Origin: Nostoc sp. XA010
GTDB lineage: Bacteria > Cyanobacteriota > Cyanobacteriia > Cyanobacteriales > Nostocaceae
Direction of reading: 5' to 3'
Assembly (NCBI RefSeq): GCF_020829625.1
Contig: NZ_JAIVFX010000039.1
Span: forward strand, 1-44,647
DNA length: 44,647 bases
Below the pieces are notes generated by a model. It had not been told where the DNA came from and did no database searches. It saw nothing but the letters and a program-made list of their open reading frames with translations. Both the position numbers and the translations under genes were made by a program. Positions 34,701 through 44,100 of the stretch are shown here, in pieces. Each line of letters opens with the position of its first letter. Position 1 is the first letter of the stretch.

Positions 34701-36878
34701 CAAACTGAGCTTCGGTGGAACTAACACGCTAAAATCCTGCAAAGCTTTAGCTAGTGCTGGTACTTCTAAACAGGAAGAAATAAAGTCTGCGCGTAAAGTA
34801 ATAATTAATTTGAAGCGATCGCCAGCATATTGCACCGCTCCCAGCAATAATTCTAAAAATAGCTCTCTGTCTGGAGTTGGAGCAAGGGTAAAGAGTTCCT
34901 CAAACTGATCTACCACTAAAGCCACAACTGGGTAGGGCTGGTTGCGTATCCAGTAAACAAATCCCTCTACCCCTTGGTGAAATATTCCCTCTAACAAGAG
35001 ATGGGGAGATGAAGAATAATTTTCCCCCTGCTCCCCTGCCCCTACTCCCCCAAGCTGCCGCGCTAAAGCTTCTAACGGATTTGCTCCGGGACGAATGCTT
35101 TTAATCCACCATTGTTCGCTACTGGGTATTTGTTTACCCGATCGCAGTTGAGGAATAACACCAGCTTGCACAATTGAAGATTTGCCGCTTCCTGAAGCAC
35201 CGATGACGGCTAGAAAAGAGTGATCGCGTAGTTGGTGAATTAATTGCTGAGTTAAAGCTTCTCTACCGTAAAAATACTGGCTATCTTCTTCTGAAAAAGC
35301 ACTTAATCCCATGTAAGGGCATACTCTCAAATCCAATCCTGTGGTTGATTCTTGGGTGTCTTTGTAAGTTTTTGCGCGGAGAATTTCTATAATGCCTTGT
35401 TTGCCTGATAGCCAGATGTAAAGAGGAACACCGCTACCTGCCAAGAATAATTGTAGTTGAGCGATCGCTCCGGCGGCTGAGAGTCCATCTGTATGCGTTG
35501 CTGCCATTAAAGTATCGAGAAATTTTTGGGCGAAGCGTTCTGGTGCCTCAGCAGGCGAGGTGTAGCCTATTAAACATTGTCCTTGGTGGGAATCAATTTG
35601 CAAATCTTCTACCCAATTTTGCAAGGATGTATTAGCTAGAGGGCAATCGAGGATGATAATTTGTTGAGCAGTGCATTGACGTACCTGTTGTTTCAACCAG
35701 GAACGTTTGAGCCGAATATTTTCTCCCAGCAATAACCATTCACCTGCTTCGGTTTCTTCAATTCGTCCCCGCAGATAAAGCAGAATCACTTCTGAGGCTG
35801 GTTGTTGTAACTGACGAGCGATCGCTTCTTTAATCTGCTCGGCAGAGACTTTTGTTGCTGGCAAATACTCTACTGCAAAACCCCCAGCACTTCCGAGAAA
35901 TTTGCTAATATCTAATGTTGTTTTACTAACTGACAATCCTTCTACTACTATTCCTATCCGACGTACCCCAAGGGTTGCCTTGGTTAATCCTTTGCCAATA
36001 ATTAGTTCTCCAACTCCCTCAACAATTCGCTTCGGAGTTTGCAAAGGATATTCTCGAAAAATTTGAGTTTCTCCTTTGTTTTTTTTCTGCTGATTCATCA
36101 GCCGCAATTGTTGATTGCTTTTGTCTATATATTGGAGAGTTTGATGATATACATAGCGATACAAATTATCCACATAAATTAGACCTTGGCTATCTGCTGC
36201 CTCACCTTGCAACCCTTTCATTAAATAATAAGTAAATACCCCGTGTCCCAATTCGGGAAACTCCCAAGATTGCTGGTTAGTATCACAAGAAAGCAAAGCA
36301 TAAAAACCTTTACTTTTAGTAGCACACTGTTGTAATATCTCAACCATTTTTGGTGTAGCATTCAGAAATGTTTCTTTTGTCGTCCCTCTGAGTGTCATCC
36401 CACCGCTATGACAAGCATCTAGCCAAACAAGCTGATTTTGCGCCTTACTATTACCCAACAATTGTAAAAGTTCTTGTAAAGCTAAAGCTGTGTTTTGGAG
36501 ATCGCATTTTTGAGTATCTGCCAAACACAAAAATGCTTGTTGCGTGCTTGGTTCTACAATCCCATGTCCAGAAAAATAAAATAAAACACTATCAATAGGT
36601 TGAGCCGCAGTGGTAATTTGCTGAAGGCTAGTACGGATGTTTTCTAAAGATGGTGGTTGGAGTGCAAAATCATGGTAAATTTTGACCTCTGTTTGACTAA
36701 ATTGTGCGGCTGCATTTACTAATGCCTCTGCTAAACCTTGACAATCTACTGTTGAATAACTAAGGCTGGGTAATCCGTCATCTTGATATTGATTGACTCC
36801 CACTAACATTAGCCACAGCTTAGGAGTTGCAGTTTGTTTTACTGAAGTTGAGCGATTAATAATCCCAATTGGTGACAT
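31710..36878 (-). CDS. caspase-like / STAND NTPase / WD40 giant protein
   Basis: 1722 residues. Residues 12-270 are a peptidase C14 (orthocaspase-type) domain with catalytic His in YFSGHG (about 103) and Cys in DACHSGG (about 157). Residues 290-515 look like a second, degenerate caspase fold: LYLRGRI replaces SGHG and IILDCPLAN replaces the Cys motif. A STAND-type NTPase follows, with Walker A GASGSGKSS (564) and Walker B VALVVDQFEEL (655), then a membrane segment near 1010 and 14 WD40 repeats from about 1092 to 1690, enough for two seven-bladed propellers. Such proteins are known in filamentous cyanobacteria and are thought to act in regulated cell death or stress sensing. The WD40 part probably senses, the NTPase switches and the protease acts. 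It lies 170 bp downstream of the broken radical SAM gene on the same strand. Confidence 0.9.
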   Translation of the reverse strand: MSPIGIINRSTSVKQTATPKLWLMLVGVNQYQDDGLPSLSYSTVDCQGLAEALVNAAAQFSQTEVKIYHDFALQPPSLENIRTSLQQITTAAQPIDSVLFYFSGHGIVEPSTQQAFLCLADTQKCDLQNTALALQELLQLLGNSKAQNQLVWLDACHSGGMTLRGTTKETFLNATPKMVEILQQCATKSKGFYALLSCDTNQQSWEFPELGHGVFTYYLMKGLQGEAADSQGLIYVDNLYRYVYHQTLQYIDKSNQQLRLMNQQKKNKGETQIFREYPLQTPKRIVEGVGELIIGKGLTKATLGVRRIGIVVEGLSVSKTTLDISKFLGSAGGFAVEYLPATKVSAEQIKEAIARQLQQPASEVILLYLRGRIEETEAGEWLLLGENIRLKRSWLKQQVRQCTAQQIIILDCPLANTSLQNWVEDLQIDSHQGQCLIGYTSPAEAPERFAQKFLDTLMAATHTDGLSAAGAIAQLQLFLAGSGVPLYIWLSGKQGIIEILRAKTYKDTQESTTGLDLRVCPYMGLSAFSEEDSQYFYGREALTQQLIHQLRDHSFLAVIGASGSGKSSIVQAGVIPQLRSGKQIPSSEQWWIKSIRPGANPLEALARQLGGVGAGEQGENYSSSPHLLLEGIFHQGVEGFVYWIRNQPYPVVALVVDQFEELFTLAPTPDRELFLELLLGAVQYAGDRFKLIITLRADFISSCLEVPALAKALQDFSVLVPPKLSLDDYRRVILNPAQQVGLKVEPELVEVLLRELNHSPGDLPLLEFVLEQLWQHRVAGELTLQVYQEQLGGIKGALERSSQAVYESLDPQMQECAKWIFLSLTQLGEGTEDTRRRIHKSELIVKKYPAALVEKTLNALTSAKLVVMNLEEEEVTQGQGRQGEPENISPRAPLILSSSSPITVEVAHEILIRHWSTLRWWLEENRDRLRKQRQIEQASQLWLQRTQQTDFLLQGVRLAEAEDIYIKYTYELSADVQRFIEACLAQRKQQQLQEKTRLKQAQRAVVALSVLGLAAICFGSLAYWKSQAAQLREIEALNASSQANLLSHQQLEALIASVKAGKQLKNTLGAPTEVQTQTLGVLQQVISGTQERNRLEAHSAEVVSVSFSPDGQTIVSASNDKTAILWGHDGTKLRTLTGHTAKVRSVSFSPDGQTIATASFDRTVKLWRTKDGSLIRTLNVNGHTAEVLSVSWSGNGELLATGSADRTAKIWKVSDGHLLITLNGCKDFVNSVSFSPDGKILAIASADKTVKLWSVSDGILRQTLQGHSAGVSSVAFSPDGQTLASASEDKTVRLWQKDGSLQRIIAAHNAEVLSVNFSHDGQTVASTSADSTIKLWNSKDGSLVQTLLGHSIAVYNVSFSPDDQTLVSAGADKTVRLWQRDNLLFKTLTAHQGKLYNVSFSPDGQTLATAGQDTTIKLWRRDGTLRQTLEGYSTSIYGHSSDIYGLAFSPDGETLASASLDHYIKLWRTRDGYMIKTLQGHRREVNSVSFSPDNKILASASADTTIKLWNIQAKTLIKTLQGHKAEVLSVRFSPDGQVLASAARDNTVRLWRVKDGNLLYTLPEHTNAVNAISFSPDGQVLASASDDKTIKLWQVSNGVLLQTLTGHRNGVYSISFSPDGKMIASASGDGSIKLWNRDGRELKTLPGHIDTVLSLSFSPDGKFLASASFDGTAKLWHLLSTELQTQDLDNLLIRSCNLLNDYLKTNPKISEQRGSLCSDLRS

Positions 36879-36904
36879 TATAGCAGTCCTAAATCATTTG
36901 TAGA

Positions 36905-36950
36905 AATCTCTCTTTCTTGTCTCTCTGTGTTCTCTGTGTCTCTGTGGTTC
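36905..36950. repeat. pyrimidine-rich low-complexity tract
   Basis: The tract is made of TCTCTG, TTCTCTGTG and related short units. It lies between the caspase-like gene and the radical SAM pseudogene. Tracts of this type are common cyanobacterial spacer sequence. No promoter could be read in it. Confidence 0.45.
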
Positions 36951-37398
36951 GATTAAAAAACATTTTTCACAACTCATTTATGATTATCATATTTGAACTG
37001 ATTTTTATGCTGTTTTAGCATTATTTACTGTAAGAGTTGACTAGAAACATTAAGCATTAACTAAACTAACCTCCTGTAAACTCAATTCCTCTTGCTCAAT
37101 ACGCGATAAAGCATAAGTTAGAAGTAAACGCTGCTCAATGTTATGTTTTGCGCTAGGACAAGGTGCTATTCCTTCCAACCAACTTTTAGGACAAGCACCG
37201 CCACAAACTGGGAGCATGGGACAGGTAGAACATGGGTACTCTCCTTGACGAATTCGGTCATTAAAATTGCCTAAGCGATCGCGTTTACCAGGCATCTGTT
37301 TGCCGGATAGGTGGTCAATGGCATATTCATTAGGTGTACCATAAGTAGCTACATAAGACACCTCGGTACAATTGAAAATATTCCCATAAGCATCCACC

Positions 37399-37586
37399 GA
37401 ATGGCACTAAGAAAACGTGAAACCTAGTCAGGGCAGGGTGTAGGGGGTAGGGTGTCGGGTGTAGGGAACAAATCAAGGAAATGAACAACAAGTGCGAACA
37501 TTAATAAACTTTTTCGTCACTACACCCGACACCCGACACCCAAAAGTTTTATGAATACTGGATTTGCTGATATCTTAGTGCCATTC
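37399..37586. mobile_element. 188-bp MITE with 10-bp target duplication
   Basis: The ends are GAATGGCACTAAGA and TCTTAGTGCCATTC, a perfect 14-bp inverted repeat. The direct repeat AGCATCCACC flanks it at 37389-37398 and 37587-37596. Inside, GGGTGTCGGGTGTAG (37450-37464) is inverted at 37520-37534, so the element can fold into a long hairpin. It has no gene of its own and interrupts the radical SAM frame. The parent IS is not in this window. Confidence 0.85.
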
Positions 37587-37903
37587 AGCATCCACCAATT
37601 CAGCGTTTGGTGTACAGCCATACAGACAATAGGTTTGACCTCTGGGATAAATCCAATCGGGAAACCAAGATTAATCATTTCATCGAACCAATTAATTTCC
37701 CACTCAGCAAACTCCTCTTTGGTGAGTGAACGAGTGTGAGCATCATTTCCCCATGAATAAATTGGTGCTACATAGAAACGAAGCTTATTTTGTAAGCCTT
37801 CGTCAGCTAGTTTTTGCAGTAGTAAAGAAACAGATTCATAATTTTCATGGTCAACATTACAACGGATACTCAACTGTACATCAAGGTCATTTCGATGTGC
37901 TAA

Positions 37904-38002
37904 GAGCTTGTCAAGAAACAACTTTTACAATTCATTATCTAGAAAGCTTACTTAGAAAGCATTTCTAGCTCAAAAGAGGCAAGGTTGTTACATGAGAAGC
38001 TC
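37904..38002. mobile_element. 99-bp MITE derived from the IS at 29785-30819
   Basis: The ends are GAGCTTGTCAAGAAACAAC and, read inward from the right, GAGCTTCTCATGTAACAAC. TAA flanks both sides (37901-37903 and 38003-38005). About 65 bp of the right part match the right end of the IS5-type element at 30755-30819 with a few mismatches, so it is an internally deleted relative that the intact transposase could mobilise. It puts a stop into the radical SAM gene. Confidence 0.85.
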
Positions 38003-38215
38003 TAAAGCATTCACATTAGCGAAGATCGTATCGAAAGTTGGCAAGCCATTTTTCTGCATTCGCCGAGCATTGTGAAATTCTGCTACGTCATCCAGAGTAA
38101 CTTCGATAAAAGTTACACCGAATTCCTTAATTAGTTCAGTTGCCACCTTCTCTGTCAGTGCTAAACCATTTGTGACAATTCGGGCATCGTAGCTACAACC
38201 AAAACTTTCGGCCAA

Positions 38216-38610
38216 AGACTTTAATTGAGATTGTGATAGTGTGACAACGGTGGAAAAAACTTAGTTTCCAATTTTCACCTTTCACTTAGTCAATAGGTTT
38301 GCTTTGATTTTTTTATGCAGTCTTGGGGAAAATTTTTGAGGATTTTGTCAAAATTATTTTTCGATAAAAATTTAATTTGAGTGTAAACAGAAAAACCCCG
38401 CAGAGGTGAGGTTTAATACTTAACTTTTCGGTTAACGAGACTTAAATATTCTTCAATCAGAACAAGCCTCAAAGATACAGATAACAGGAAATGTACCAAA
38501 TTCTCAAAATTTCGTTGAAGTCGAAATATAATCTTCACCCCTTGTAGTAAAGTTTGTGTAGACGTTGTTTAACGCTTTCATTCTTCCTATAGGTTGGGTT
38601 CCAATTTTTT
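38216..38610. other. gap between the radical SAM pseudogene and the sigma gene
   Basis: The first 38 bases still read as the radical SAM protein (LSQSQLKSLAESFG on the minus strand), and its homology stops near 38253. The rest is AT-rich, with one possible terminator at 38391-38416 and no convincing ORF. The promoter of the rightward sigma gene must lie here, but I cannot point to it. Confidence 0.4.
38391..38416 (-). terminator. weak possible terminator (leftward)
   Basis: Read on the minus strand, AACCTC and GGGGTT can pair as a 6-bp stem (one G-U pair) around an 8-base loop, followed by TTT. It would stop leftward transcription before the radical SAM remnant. The stem is short, so the call is weak. 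Confidence 0.25.
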
Positions 38611-39777
38611 ATGCATCCTCGGCAAAGTATCATTGAAATCTTTTCAACTTTTGTGCAATTTGAGGCTGATCGCTTCAGTCGTTGGGCGATAGAATCAAGG
38701 TTGCGTCGCAGTATCCAAAGTTGTCTCAACCGCACACCTCAAGAAAGTTCGGAATATTTTTGGGCTTTATATTGGTATAAATTTTGGCTTATTCCTGAGA
38801 CAAATTTACTAGCTAAACAGCATCTAACAGCTTACTTGCAAGAATCCTGTTATTGGGCATCCCAAAAAACAGTTAATAGTTTTGCTAGTACTCAATATAA
38901 GTTATCAGACTGTTTTCAAATTGCGATCGCTCAAGTTGATAAAGTCCTCAAAGGATTTAATGCAGATCAAGGCTTTATTTTAAAAAACTACGCTAGTGTC
39001 ATCTTTAGCAGTGCTATTCGGGAAAATTTACGCCAAAATCGTGAAATTGATATTTGTACAGATTGGGGACTATTACGAAAGATTACTAAAAAGTTTTTGG
39101 TAGAGTCTTTACAAAATGCAGGTTTATTGCCAGAGGATATTAATGCTTACGTCCTTGCTTGGAACTGCTTCAAAACTCTATATATACCAACAAAAAAAGG
39201 TACTTCTCGCCAAATTGCTCAACCAGACAATGAGATTTGGGAGGCGATCGCTAAAGCTTATAATACACAAAGTAGTCAAAAAGTCAATTCCCAAACTCTA
39301 GAAAAGCGGCTGTTAACTGCTGCTAAAGCTGCACGCCGCTATCGTTATTTTGCCGTTGACTCTCTCAATATCCCTAAAGGTGGTGATAATTCGTGGGAAT
39401 GGCTTGATAATATTCCTGGAACACAACAAGAATCTTTAATTAATGAAATTCTTGCTCAAGAAGAAGAACAAACAAGAAACTTTCAACAAACTGAGATTAA
39501 CAAAGTTTTAGTAACTGCGATCGCTCAACTTGAACCGCAAGTACAAAAAATTTTACAACTTTATTATGCTCAAGAACTAACTCAAGACAAAATTGCCAAA
39601 CAATTACAAATACAGCAATATACTGTCTCACGGCGGCTAAAAAAAGCCCAAGAAACCCTATTACGCTTTTTAGCTAACTGGAGTAAAGATAGCTTGCATA
39701 TTTCCGTTACTTCAGACCTACTCAAGAGTATAAACATACTAATGGAGGAATGGTTGAAAAATTACTATGGTGTATGA
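38611..39777 (+). CDS. sigma-70 family RNA polymerase sigma factor (divergent)
   Basis: 388 residues, long for an ECF-like factor. The C-terminal part (about residues 295-355) is a sigma region-4 helix-turn-helix: LEPQVQKILQLYYAQELTQD followed by IAKQLQIQQYTVSRRLKKAQ, the element that reads the -35 box. The N-terminal 200 residues are helical and diverged, with no clear region-2 signature. Sigma genes of this form sit beside DUF1822 genes in many cyanobacteria, and here the DUF1822 gene follows after 102 bp on the same strand. It probably controls a small regulon that includes the neighbouring genes. The start is ATG at 38611, with no strong ribosome site. Confidence 0.75.
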   Translation: MHPRQSIIEIFSTFVQFEADRFSRWAIESRLRRSIQSCLNRTPQESSEYFWALYWYKFWLIPETNLLAKQHLTAYLQESCYWASQKTVNSFASTQYKLSDCFQIAIAQVDKVLKGFNADQGFILKNYASVIFSSAIRENLRQNREIDICTDWGLLRKITKKFLVESLQNAGLLPEDINAYVLAWNCFKTLYIPTKKGTSRQIAQPDNEIWEAIAKAYNTQSSQKVNSQTLEKRLLTAAKAARRYRYFAVDSLNIPKGGDNSWEWLDNIPGTQQESLINEILAQEEEQTRNFQQTEINKVLVTAIAQLEPQVQKILQLYYAQELTQDKIAKQLQIQQYTVSRRLKKAQETLLRFLANWSKDSLHISVTSDLLKSINILMEEWLKNYYGV

Positions 39778-39779
39778 CT

Positions 39780-39878
39780 GGGGAGTGGGGGAGAAATCAA
39801 TTAAAAATTAAAAATTAAAAAACTTCTGCCTCCTGCCCAATGCCTTCTGCCTCCTGCCCAACCCCAATCCCCAATCCC
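39780..39878. repeat. low-complexity spacer of short repeats
   Basis: The spacer holds TTAAAAA units (about 39800-39821) and then TGCCTCCTGCCCAA and similar units repeated in tandem (about 39826-39862), ending in CCCCAATCCCCAATCCC. It lies between the sigma gene and the DUF1822 gene and is typical of short repeats in Nostoc-type genomes. Nothing else is seen in it. Confidence 0.6.
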
Positions 39879-39879
39879 T

Positions 39880-41055
39880 ATGACTACTGATACCACTGTA
39901 TTTACTTTCACTAACCCAACAGATATGGTTTTGGAAATCCCTACAACTACCCAAAAACAAGCGGATTTGGACAGTCAAGTTTTTTCTAATGCCAATTCTC
40001 GCTATCAAGCTTATATTAATCAACTTTGCCTGGGTGCTATCTTGCTATGGTTGCAAGAAGACTGGACACCACAGACAAAGGTTTGGGCAACTACCACTGC
40101 TTTACCCAGTTTCTGGGAACTGGTTAATGGAATTGCACTCAGCCTTGAGACAACAAGATTAATCTTGATACCTAGTGAGGCAATTGATTTGAGTGAATTG
40201 CGAGTACCCCAAGAATGGGTGGATATTGCTAGTTGGGTAGGGGATTATTATTTAGCTGTGCAAGTTGAACCAGACGAAGGCTATGTCAGGGTTTGGGGTT
40301 ATTGTAACCATGAAAAACTTAAAACTCAAGGCAGTTATGATGCCAGTGATCGCACTTATTGTCTAGACGCTGCTGATATGATCAACGACATCAGCGTTTT
40401 AGCTGTAGCGCGTCAATTGTGTCCAGAAGAACCCACCCGTAGCGCCATTGAAGAGATTCCCAGCTTATCGCCACAACAAGCACAAAATTTAATTGCCCGT
40501 CTGGGAAACCCGGAAATACTCACACCCCGCCAAGAAATTCCTTTTCAACTGTGGGGGGGATTAATGCAACATGGCGGTTGGCGACAAAACTTATATCAAC
40601 GACGCTTAGGTTTACCAGAACAGTGGTCAGTTATTCAATGGTTGCAAAGCGGTGTTTCTCAAGTTGCTGAGGCTGTCGGCTGGGAAAGCTTTGATTTACA
40701 ACTGAGTGCAGCTGGGGCACGGGGTGAAGAAAATAGACAACTAAGTACTATTCTTTCTCGGCGTTTGGTGATTGCAGGTCAAATTTATGATCTCATTATT
40801 ATACCACAAGTAGAGCAAGATGGAACTGTTTGGCGTTTTGAATTACGTAACGCCGCCGTTGGTGCAGCTATCCCTGGCGGTTTTAAACTCCGATTACTCA
40901 CCGAAGATTTACAGCCTTTTCCCGATAACGAAGATGTAGCTATAACAGATGTAGAACAACTTTATGTAGAAGTTGCCTTAGAAGCAGGAGAAAGCATAGT
41001 TTGGGAAATACAACCTTTTCCCGACAACTATGATTGGGAAATACTCAAGTTTTAA
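39880..41055 (+). CDS. DUF1822 family protein
   Basis: 391 residues. It has the features I associate with DUF1822: an opening TFTNPTDMVLEIP, the conserved AYINQLCLGAILLWLQEDW near residue 45, a middle with YYLAVQVEPDEGYVRVWGYC, and a C-terminal PQVEQDGTVWRFELRNA followed by a GAAIPGGFKLRLLTEDLQPF segment. No enzyme motif, signal peptide or membrane helix is visible. The role is unknown. In cyanobacteria these proteins are found with an upstream sigma factor and often with CHAT or CHASE2 proteins, so a signalling role is plausible. Here it follows the sigma gene and is convergent with the replication gene. Confidence 0.8.
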   Translation: MTTDTTVFTFTNPTDMVLEIPTTTQKQADLDSQVFSNANSRYQAYINQLCLGAILLWLQEDWTPQTKVWATTTALPSFWELVNGIALSLETTRLILIPSEAIDLSELRVPQEWVDIASWVGDYYLAVQVEPDEGYVRVWGYCNHEKLKTQGSYDASDRTYCLDAADMINDISVLAVARQLCPEEPTRSAIEEIPSLSPQQAQNLIARLGNPEILTPRQEIPFQLWGGLMQHGGWRQNLYQRRLGLPEQWSVIQWLQSGVSQVAEAVGWESFDLQLSAAGARGEENRQLSTILSRRLVIAGQIYDLIIIPQVEQDGTVWRFELRNAAVGAAIPGGFKLRLLTEDLQPFPDNEDVAITDVEQLYVEVALEAGESIVWEIQPFPDNYDWEILKF

Positions 41056-41180
41056 AAGAATTTAGGCGTTGCATATTTGCGGGATTATTTTGTTGGTTTT
41101 GTGAGATGGGCAACATGAGCGTCCTTTATGCTTCTCTCCAATCTCTGTGATTAATAGGTGTGAGCTTTGTGAGGAATGAC

Positions 41181-44100
41181 CTAAACCGCTACTAACCAAT
41201 CGCACACCACAGACCTACACCCGCTCCCAAAGTTAACCCAAACCTGCCACTGCCCCAAATACCCATTCCAGTAAGGCTCCCCATCAGCAACACCGATAGC
41301 TTTGCCGATTGTGGAGACTAGCTGTTGGTAGAACTGACCAGCGCTGTCCAAACCTTGCTGCAATTTCAGCTTTAGCCCCTTCCATCCAAGAATCGCGATA
41401 TTTTCTGGGGTATGTGGTGCTGTGTCACTGAGTGGTGTTGCAAAGACTATATTATTAGTGCCTGACACCACTTCAGTATTGTGAGATATGGATAGTGATG
41501 TTGTGTCAGTTACTGGTGTAGTTGTACTTATATTATTACTGACTGACACCGACTCACTAAGAAACACTTCATCCCGATTTAACCACTGCCCAAAAATAGA
41601 ATCACGCTGATCATCAGGGGCAACAAACCGATAGACACACTCCCGATTTTCACGCTTACCCAACCGACCAATGTAGTCCAACTTCAAATCAATCTTGGCA
41701 AGTAGTTTCTGTGCGATCGCTATCGGTGTGTGTTTTTCTGAAATCGTTACATTCAAGTAATTCTTAATAACATACCGATACTTTAATGCCAGTGCTTTAA
41801 ACTCCACCATCTTTTCGTCGCTGCCACGTAACTGAACGTCTGGTGTAAGAAACTGCAACAGATTCAGATTTTCGAGTAACAGTACAGCAGGCAATAGCTG
41901 CCCCTTGTTAAAATCCGGTTTCCAAACCGAATTCTCCCCAGCCTCTAACTGCGCCTTAGCCCGTTTCGCATCACGGTTTGTCAGAAACTCTCGCCCCAGC
42001 GTCAAATAGTAGTGCATTCTCAGTTGAGGATACCACCCATCACCATCTTTCTCGACCAAATCAGGGGTTACGTCAATTTCGTAGCGACGGGATAATTCAG
42101 CCTTGCGCTGCTGGTGTCGTTGGGTTTTGGTTTTCGCTCTTGTGTCAAGGAGCTTCTTGAATTCAGCCTCAGAAAGTTCAACAGAGTTAGCGATCGCCTG
42201 ACACTCCGCAGCATACAATTGCTCACTTGCCGCTTTAACCGACTCGATTACTGCCCCACTTTCATCATCCGATGCATCCTCAGCATCAATAACGGTGTAC
42301 CCATCCTCGACCAAACCTGCAAGAACAGATTCTCGATAGCGCCGCATCTCAACGTTAATCACAGAACCACGCTTACCCCAAGTCTGCAATGACTCCGGCT
42401 GAAAGTTCTGGTCAATATAGCTCAAATCCGCATTATCCGCCGCCGACAACAGCGCAATGTTCGCTTGCGTGGCGACGTGTTGACTTCTGAGCAATCCTCC
42501 TATCGTTGTGGAACCATTGCCCACAACCGACATCCCCCACTCTCTGACCCAGATGTGGCGGTCAACAGTTTCTCTAACCCGTGCCAACATCTGACGCACG
42601 GAGTTAACCGGCTGCACTCCCTGAAAAATCCCCCAAACACCATCAAAATGTCCTCGAATGTCAATGGATACCCCAGTTTCAAGACTGGGTGAGGCGATAA
42701 CTAAATCATACTGGGTGAGAATTTCGTTGAGATGAGCGATACAACCGAAAGCCGCATGAGACGGGTCAGCAACAGATTCGCTATCAATTCGCAGAATCCG
42801 CAGGTGAGGGAATTTGCGGCGGAATCGTTCTTCTAAGGCTTGCGTTCCCCATTTGGATTTTGATTTCTGAGCAGAGCAGCAGAGTAAATGATGCCCCCCT
42901 TTAGAAATCGCCTTGTCCAGTGCAGCGATGAGATTTTTCGGATTACTGCCAGAGTAGTTGTAACAGTTTCCGGCACTATCCCGATAATTGTTGACGATGA
43001 CGAACGGATTAACTCTATATTCTCCAGCTAGTGATAAAACATATTTCACATCTGTGTCAGAAACATCGGCACTAGACAGGTAAATCTTTCCCTGACTGCT
43101 GCCTAAAACATTCTGTACCAGTTGTTTGAGGTTTTTGAGAACAGATACCCGACGTTTGTGCACTTCAGTACCAGAGTTGAGCAAATGCCAGAAAACTTGG
43201 TCACATTCATCAATAATAATCACATCATTTGACCAGTCATTGGGATTGAATCGCGCCTGACTTTCCTGATGCAGTGAATCCACACACACCCCGTATCCCA
43301 ATAATGTGCCTGTTTCATTCGTGCGGACTTCGGTAACATAGTTAACGCCGAAGCGATTACACAGTGCCTCACCCAATTGGATGCGATGGGTGATGATTAA
43401 TACCCGTTTCTCTTGGTCGTGTGCTTTCGCCACCTCCGTTGCCAGCCATTCAGTTTTACCAGTGCCTTTGGGGGCTTTGAGAATGATGAGCTTTTCCCCT
43501 TCGGGTACGAGAAGCTGACCCAAGAATCTTTGGTTGAGTGCGATCGCTGGCGGGTAAGTCAGCAAAGTAAACAGCTTAATCTCCCACAACTCCAGTGCAA
43601 CGGCTGTGTTGTAGAGCGCGTCAAATGCTGGCTGACCCAAGGCATAGATAAAATCATCAACCCCTTTCTCTGCCCCAATTGGTAAATCAATCACCCGCAG
43701 TGAACAACCCTTATTTACCAGCAGCCGTCCCATGCGACTGATAGCGGTTCTGACTCGCTGGACTGTCTCAGGCTTGTTGTCCTGGTCAAAGCAAATATTA
43801 ACCTGTCTGCCCTGTGTTGTGAAATGTTTCAAGTCGGGGATGAGGGATGGCTTACCGATGGCAGTACCGTACTCATCTTGGGGGGTGCGGTATCCAGCGT
43901 TTACTCCCGGAATTGCGATCGCTGCATAACCAGCAGTCAGTAATGCTCCCGCTTTCTTAACACCTTCTACAATTGTGACTGGTACATTATGTTGCCAAAC
44001 CCAGTGCCAGAAACCGCCATTCTGTTGTAAATCCTCTTCTGTGATCGGGATGCCACAACGTAGGGACACTTTCACCCAGATGCGATTCGGCACTAGGAGA

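Larger units (their letters stand above)
37050..38253 (-). pseudogene. radical SAM/SPASM peptide-maturase-like gene, broken by two MITEs
   Basis: Three pieces on the minus strand read as one protein. The first (38253 to 38003) has RIVTNGLALTEKVATELIKE and VTFIEVTLDD. The second (37903 to 37587) has LSIRCNVDHEN and APIYSWGNDAHTRSL. The third (37398 to 37050) has the SPASM iron-sulfur cysteines: YGNIFNCTEVSY, CSTCPMLPVCGGACP and a final Cys in APCPSAKHN. Removing the MITE at 37904-38002 plus one TAA joins NVNAL to AHRNDLDVQL in frame. Removing the other MITE restores AELVDAYGNIFN. One further 1-base frameshift remains near 37613. The N-terminal part with the CxxxCxxC cluster is absent. Intact relatives modify ribosomal peptides. 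It stands just upstream of the caspase-like gene, on the same strand. Confidence 0.8.

Noticed and set aside
37399..37921. The two middle ORFs of the radical SAM region as separate short genes
   Set aside because: They join into one SPASM protein once the MITEs are removed; their apparent starts and stops come from the insertions.
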